Assembly: GCA_020629375.1 (NCBI GenBank)
Contig: JAHDDK010000031.1
Coordinates: 1 to 43,718 of the forward strand
From: Acidimicrobiales bacterium
GTDB lineage: Bacteria > Actinomycetota > Acidimicrobiia > Acidimicrobiales > SHLQ01
DNA length: 43,718 nucleotides
Direction: 5' to 3'
Shown: in pieces, positions 38,932 through 43,718 of the stretch
Layout of the letters: each line of letters starts with the position of its first letter
Position numbering within the stretch: the stretch's first letter is position 1
Translations under genes and position numbers: made by a program
The notes under the pieces: generated by a model
The model's database searches: none
What the model was told of the DNA's origin: nothing
What the model saw: the letters and a program-made list of their open reading frames with translations, nothing else

Positions 38932-40170
38932 ATGTTGTCGGGGATGCGGGTAGTCGAGATCGCCAACTGGGCGGCTGCGCCTGCCGCGGGAGCGCTTCTC
39001 GCCGAGCAGGGCGCCGAAGTCATCAAGGTCGAAGCGCCCGGCGGCGACGGCATGCGACACATGATGCAGGTTGCCAAGGTGCCCAGCGGTGCCGAGATCG
39101 ACCATGCCTTTCAATTCTCGAATCGAGGGAAGAAGGCTGTCGCCATCGCTCTCGACACCGATGACGGCGCGGACCTCGCCAGACGGCTGGTCGACACCGC
39201 CGACGTGTTCATCACGAACCTGTTGCCCGACCGGCGACGCCGATTCGGGCTTGACGTCGAGGAGGTTCGAGCCCGCAATCCCCGCTGCGTCGTCGCCGTT
39301 CTCACCGGCTATGGAACCCAGGGTCCGGATGCGCATCGACCCGGCTACGACATCACGGCCTTTTTCGCCGCGTCCGGCCTGTCGGCGTCGATCCTCGGCC
39401 CGGATGGCTTGCCCCCGCGCTGGCGTGCCGCGCAGGGCGACAATGTCGGGGGGCTGGCGTTGTACGCCGGCATCGTGACCGCATTGCTCGAACGCGAGCA
39501 GACGGGGGAGGGGGCAGCGGTCGAGACGTCTCTGCTCCAGGCCGCAACGTGGAGCAACGGTTTCGATCTCACGCGTGCTGCAGCGGACTCGCGGCCGGCG
39601 ACGCCTCGGGACCGAACCGGGGCCGTCAATCCGACGGCGGAGATGTTCCGGTGCGCCGACGGACGAGTGGTTCAGCTCGCGCTCACCGATCCCGATGTTG
39701 GCTGGACGATCCTTTGCGAGGTTCTCGAGATCGACGCGCTGCGAGAGGACCAGCGTTTCGGCGACGTCGTCGCACGCTTTCGGCACATGGCGGAGCTGAT
39801 CCCGCTGCTCGACGAGGCGATTGGGCAGGTCGAATCGGGATGGTTCCTGCAACAGATCGAACAACGCGGTGGTGCGGCAGCGCTCGTCGCCACGATCGAT
39901 GAAGCGGTCGCGTCCGAACAGATTCGGGCCACGGGCATCCTCCGCACCGTCGAGCACTGCTCGGGTCCGATCGACGTCGTTGCTTCTGCCTTCCACGTGA
40001 GCCCCGACCTACCGCGCGATTCGAGAGCAGATCGGGCACCGATCGAGGGATTTGGTGGCGTTGGACAGGACACGGTCGAGGTTCTCTGCAACGTCCTCGG
40101 GCTGACAGAGGATGCGATTGCGGCGCTCGCTGAAGGTGGGGCGATCCGTCTGGCGTCGCCCAATTCGTAG
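38932..40170 (+). CDS. Class III CoA-transferase (CaiB/BaiF family)
   Basis: A 412-aa family III acyl-CoA transferase. RVVEIANWAAAPAAGALLAEQGAEVIKVEAPGG is the N-terminal CoA-binding fold; FQFSNRGKKAVAIALDT contains the RGKxS/A type loop; DVFITNLLPDRRRRFGLD, then GYGTQGPDAHRPGYDITAFFAASG include the region of the catalytic Asp (VEEVRARNP precedes; GYD is the usual RxGYDxxxQA equivalent). The transferred acyl group cannot be told from sequence. ATG 38932 was preferred over TTG/ATG starts at 38881-38890, because TATCGT (38919-38924) lies 7 nt before and homology begins there. Followed by a terminator. Confidence 0.88.
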   Translation: MLSGMRVVEIANWAAAPAAGALLAEQGAEVIKVEAPGGDGMRHMMQVAKVPSGAEIDHAFQFSNRGKKAVAIALDTDDGADLARRLVDTADVFITNLLPDRRRRFGLDVEEVRARNPRCVVAVLTGYGTQGPDAHRPGYDITAFFAASGLSASILGPDGLPPRWRAAQGDNVGGLALYAGIVTALLEREQTGEGAAVETSLLQAATWSNGFDLTRAAADSRPATPRDRTGAVNPTAEMFRCADGRVVQLALTDPDVGWTILCEVLEIDALREDQRFGDVVARFRHMAELIPLLDEAIGQVESGWFLQQIEQRGGAAALVATIDEAVASEQIRATGILRTVEHCSGPIDVVASAFHVSPDLPRDSRADRAPIEGFGGVGQDTVEVLCNVLGLTEDAIAALAEGGAIRLASPNS

Positions 40171-40197
40171 AGGTCCCGAACTTCATTGGGACTTTTT
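40171..40197 (+). terminator. Intrinsic terminator before the ATP synthase operon
   Basis: Stem aggtccc (40171-40177) / gggactt (40188-40194) with one G-T pair, 10-nt loop, and a run of five T (40193-40197). It immediately follows the CoA-transferase stop. Confidence 0.75.
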
Positions 40198-40228
40198 CCC
40201 GGAACATCCGCGCCGGTCGTGTGACAAG

Positions 40229-40320
40229 CGCTATACATTCTCCCGGTGCTTGTGTTGGCGTTCGGCGTCTGCGCACGTACTTTGAGAAAGAATTCACAAG
40301 CGCACTCGACGTGGAGTGCG
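40229..40320 (+). promoter_or_regulatory. ATP synthase operon promoter and leader hairpin
   Basis: A TATACAT box lies at about 40230-40237 (no convincing -35), which would give a leader of roughly 95 nt. Within it, cgcactc (40301-40307) pairs with gagtgcg (40314-40320) around the loop gacgtg, about 17 nt before the GTG start of the first gene. The region is more AT-rich than the genes around it. Confidence 0.45.
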
Positions 40321-40337
40321 TTGGACGGACAGCATTC

Positions 40338-40685
40338 GTGAGTACCTCCCCCGAGACCGAGCTCAGCACGGGCGTGAATGGCGCCGTGCATGATGCAATG
40401 TGGCGCGGCCACGGCGGTTGGGAGATGACGTTGATGCCGGTGCTCTTCGCCGGGTTCGGCTGGCTCATCGACGGATGGCTCGGCACCACGCCGATCTTCA
40501 TCGTTGTGCTGGCGATCGTCGGTTTTGCCGGATCGGTAGCCAACCAGTACTTCCAGTACCGATACCGCATGGAGCAGGCGAACGCGGAACGACTGGCCAT
40601 TCGCAACGAACGACCCGCTCCCACGCTCCTCGCCACGGAGAAGCGCCACGACCGCGAGTCAGCGATCGCTGAGGCGGGCTCATGA
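40338..40685 (+). CDS. AtpZ/AtpI-like small membrane protein
   Basis: A 115-aa protein with two hydrophobic helices (WEMTLMPVLFAGFGWLIDG and IFIVVLAIVGFAGSVANQYF) and a charged C-terminal tail (RYRMEQANAERLAIRNERP). This matches the small F0F1-ATPase-associated subunit family (AtpZ, PF09527), often first in atp operons and implicated in Mg/Ca transport or c-ring assembly. GTG 40338 was chosen because homology lies downstream and the long frame before it is non-coding in character. Overlaps the next gene by four bases (ATGA). Confidence 0.75.
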   Translation: MSTSPETELSTGVNGAVHDAMWRGHGGWEMTLMPVLFAGFGWLIDGWLGTTPIFIVVLAIVGFAGSVANQYFQYRYRMEQANAERLAIRNERPAPTLLATEKRHDRESAIAEAGS

Positions 40686-41182
40686 CCGCTGAGAACCCGC
40701 TGACGCAGCGTCTCGAAGGGCCGGCCCCTGTCCTCGAGGTCGCGAGGGACCTTGTTCGCCGGACTGCGCTGCTCGCTCCCGTCGCCATCGTGATCGGTGC
40801 GCTCATCTGGCAGAGCGCTGGAGCCGCATCGGTCGCCTACGGCATCGCCATCGTCATGGCGAACTTCATGCTCGCCGCCGCACTGCTCGCCTGGGCTGGC
40901 CGAATCTCGTTTGCCGCCATGGGCGCCGCCGCCATGTTCGGCTTCTTGATCCGTCTCGGCCTCATCTTCCTCGCCGTCCTCATCGTCAAGGACCAGACGT
41001 GGATCGAGATGCTGCCCCTCGGGCTCACCTTGATCATCTGCCACCTCGGCATTCTCTTCTGGGAGATGCGCTACATCTCCGCCTCGCTCGCGCACCCGGG
41101 GCTCAAGCCGAGCCCCAAGCTTCCCATTCACCAGCCCGCTTCCGACTCGACCGTCGAAAACGAACCCCAAGGAGCAGCCTGA
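40682..41182 (+). CDS. atpI: ATP synthase subunit I-like protein
   Basis: A 166-aa membrane protein with four helices (APVAIVIGALIWQ, VAYGIAIVMANFMLAAALLAWA, AAAMFGFLIRLGLIFLAVLIVK, MLPLGLTLIICHLGILFWEM) and a Pro-rich soluble tail. Position and layout fit AtpI, which helps assemble the c-ring in the Fo sector. Its ATG overlaps the previous stop; atpB begins 2 nt after its stop. Confidence 0.75.
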   Translation: MTAENPLTQRLEGPAPVLEVARDLVRRTALLAPVAIVIGALIWQSAGAASVAYGIAIVMANFMLAAALLAWAGRISFAAMGAAAMFGFLIRLGLIFLAVLIVKDQTWIEMLPLGLTLIICHLGILFWEMRYISASLAHPGLKPSPKLPIHQPASDSTVENEPQGAA

Positions 41183-41184
41183 CC

Positions 41185-42870
<1,686 letters not shown>

Positions 42871-42871
<1 letters not shown>

Positions 42872-43392
42872 TGCATTTCCTCGCAGCGGAAGGACCAAAC
42901 GGTGTTTGGCTTCCCTCCGACATCAAAGAATTCTGGTGGAGCACCGCGGCCTTCCTGGTTGTCGTTGCGCTCCTCACCTGGAAGGTGTTGCCACTGGTCA
43001 AGAAGGCCATGGCCGACCGGTCCGACGGGATCCGAGATGAGCTCGACGCCGCCGCCAAGGCCAAGGTCGACGCCGAAGCCGAGCTTGCAGCGCTGAAATC
43101 GAAGCTGGGCGACGCAGACGCGGAGTCCCAGCGGATCATCAGCGACGCCAAGTCACAGGCCGAGACGGTCAAGTCCGACCTCATGACCCGCGCCGACGCC
43201 GATGCGGTGGATGCCAAGGACAAAGCCGGAGCCGAGATTGCCGCCTCGAAGGGGCAAGCGACCGCCGACATTCAGGCTGCAGTCGCTGGCCAGGCTGCCA
43301 CCGCAGCCGAGGCCGTCGTGACCGCCAACCTCGACGACGCCACCCACGCTGATCTCATTGATCGATACATCGAGCAGGTGACCGCCTCATGA
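42871..43392 (+). CDS. atpF: ATP synthase Fo subunit b
   Basis: A 173-aa stator subunit: short N-terminus (HFLAAEGPNGVWLPSDIKEF), one membrane helix (WWSTAAFLVVVALLTWKVLPLV) and a long Ala/Lys/Glu/Asp-rich coiled coil to the end, finishing ATHADLIDRYIEQVTAS. Together with the preceding b-type protein it gives a b/b' pair, in place of the single b plus b-delta fusion seen in mycobacteria. Overlaps atpH by four bases (ATGA). Confidence 0.9.
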
Positions 43393-43718
43393 GCCGTGCA
43401 CAGAGCTACGCAGAAGCCGTTCTGGCCATCGGCCGGGCCGAAGGTGATGTTGGTTCGGTCGAATCCGACGTGCACGCCTTCGCCAACGCCGTCTCCGGCA
43501 GCACGTCGTTGCAGGACACGCTCAACGATTCGGCGATCCCTGCCGCCAACCGCATGCAGGTGGTCGAAGACCTCCTGGCGGGCAAGGCGGGCAAGGCCTC
43601 GACCGCGGCGATCTCGATGATCGTCGGCGCTGGTCGGGCGGGGGACCTCCCCGAGATCGCTCGCTCGCTGTCGGGCATGATCGCCGGCGAACGTGGCGCC
43701 TCGTACGCCGAAGTGCGT
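43389..43718 (+). CDS. atpH: ATP synthase F1 subunit delta (partial, cut by window end)
   Basis: The first 110 residues of the OSCP/delta subunit that joins the stator stalk to the top of F1: RAQSYAEAVLAIGRAEGDVG at the N-terminus (family pattern YAxALxxxA), then helical LQDTLNDSAIPAANRMQVVEDLL and AAISMIVGAGRAGDLPEIAR. The reading frame continues beyond 43718. ATG 43389 overlaps the atpF stop. A separate delta without a b fusion. Confidence 0.92.
   Translation, partial: MSRAQSYAEAVLAIGRAEGDVGSVESDVHAFANAVSGSTSLQDTLNDSAIPAANRMQVVEDLLAGKAGKASTAAISMIVGAGRAGDLPEIARSLSGMIAGERGASYAEVR

Noticed and set aside
37573..39996. An 807-codon minus-strand open frame
   Set aside because: It lies opposite the clearly homologous wecA and CoA-transferase genes; its translation is Arg/Asp/Glu/Gly-rich shadow sequence.

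Overview
The window is a high-GC chromosomal segment from an actinobacterium, most likely of the class Acidimicrobiia (Ilumatobacter-like). This rests on the SCO1664 / DUF3090 / MSMEG_4193 gene triad, a Rho factor with an Asn/Arg-rich insertion, a type B L31, and the gene order argS-lysA-hom-thrC-rho-rpmE-prfA-prmC ... glyA ... wecA-atp, which is recognisably the actinobacterial core order. The class-level placement is inference; no 16S or species marker is present.

Layout. 1-3.3 kb: the 3' end of etfA with a terminator, a 26-bp-arm inverted repeat, the three-gene SCO1664/DUF3090/phosphatase operon (minus strand), a divergent family 5 uracil-DNA glycosylase and a small lipoprotein. 3.4-8.9 kb: two very long tandem coiled-coil rod proteins (790 and 1001 aa, minus strand) that are paralogues with a gapless conserved C-terminal section. 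9.0-22.7 kb: a tRNA-Arg(CCG) next to argS, then lysA, an inserted PqqD-like/nucleotidyltransferase pair with a convergent membrane Ser/Thr kinase, then hom, thrC, rho, rpmE, an unknown gene, prfA and prmC. thrB is not present between thrC and rho.

22.8-34.8 kb is an accessory block placed where other actinobacteria go from prmC via sua5 to glyA. It holds CDP-glucose pathway genes split into two places (rfbF at the left edge; rfbG, a sugar epimerase-like cupin and a SAF-domain oxidoreductase at the right edge), a FitAB toxin-antitoxin pair with a long perfect palindrome, a GGDEF/EAL membrane protein, a LuxI-like GNAT protein, an rfbC homologue, and three paralogous membrane proteins, one of them coupled to a PadR regulator. 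34.9-40.2 kb: glyA, a second toxin-antitoxin-like pair, a SanA/YdcF-family protein, a WecA-type transferase and a CoA-transferase.

40.3 kb to the end is the F1Fo ATP synthase operon (atpZ-like, atpI-like, atpB, atpE, two b-type subunits, atpH cut by the window edge). Here atpE has no stop codon and runs in frame into the first b-type subunit, with the second half of its second transmembrane helix missing; this is the most striking anomaly of the window.

A recurring regulatory feature is a TANNNT hexamer 6-8 nt before the start codon at many first-in-operon genes, pointing to widespread leaderless transcripts. Several start codons below were chosen partly on that basis. No CRISPR array, insertion sequence transposase, integrase or rRNA gene was seen.
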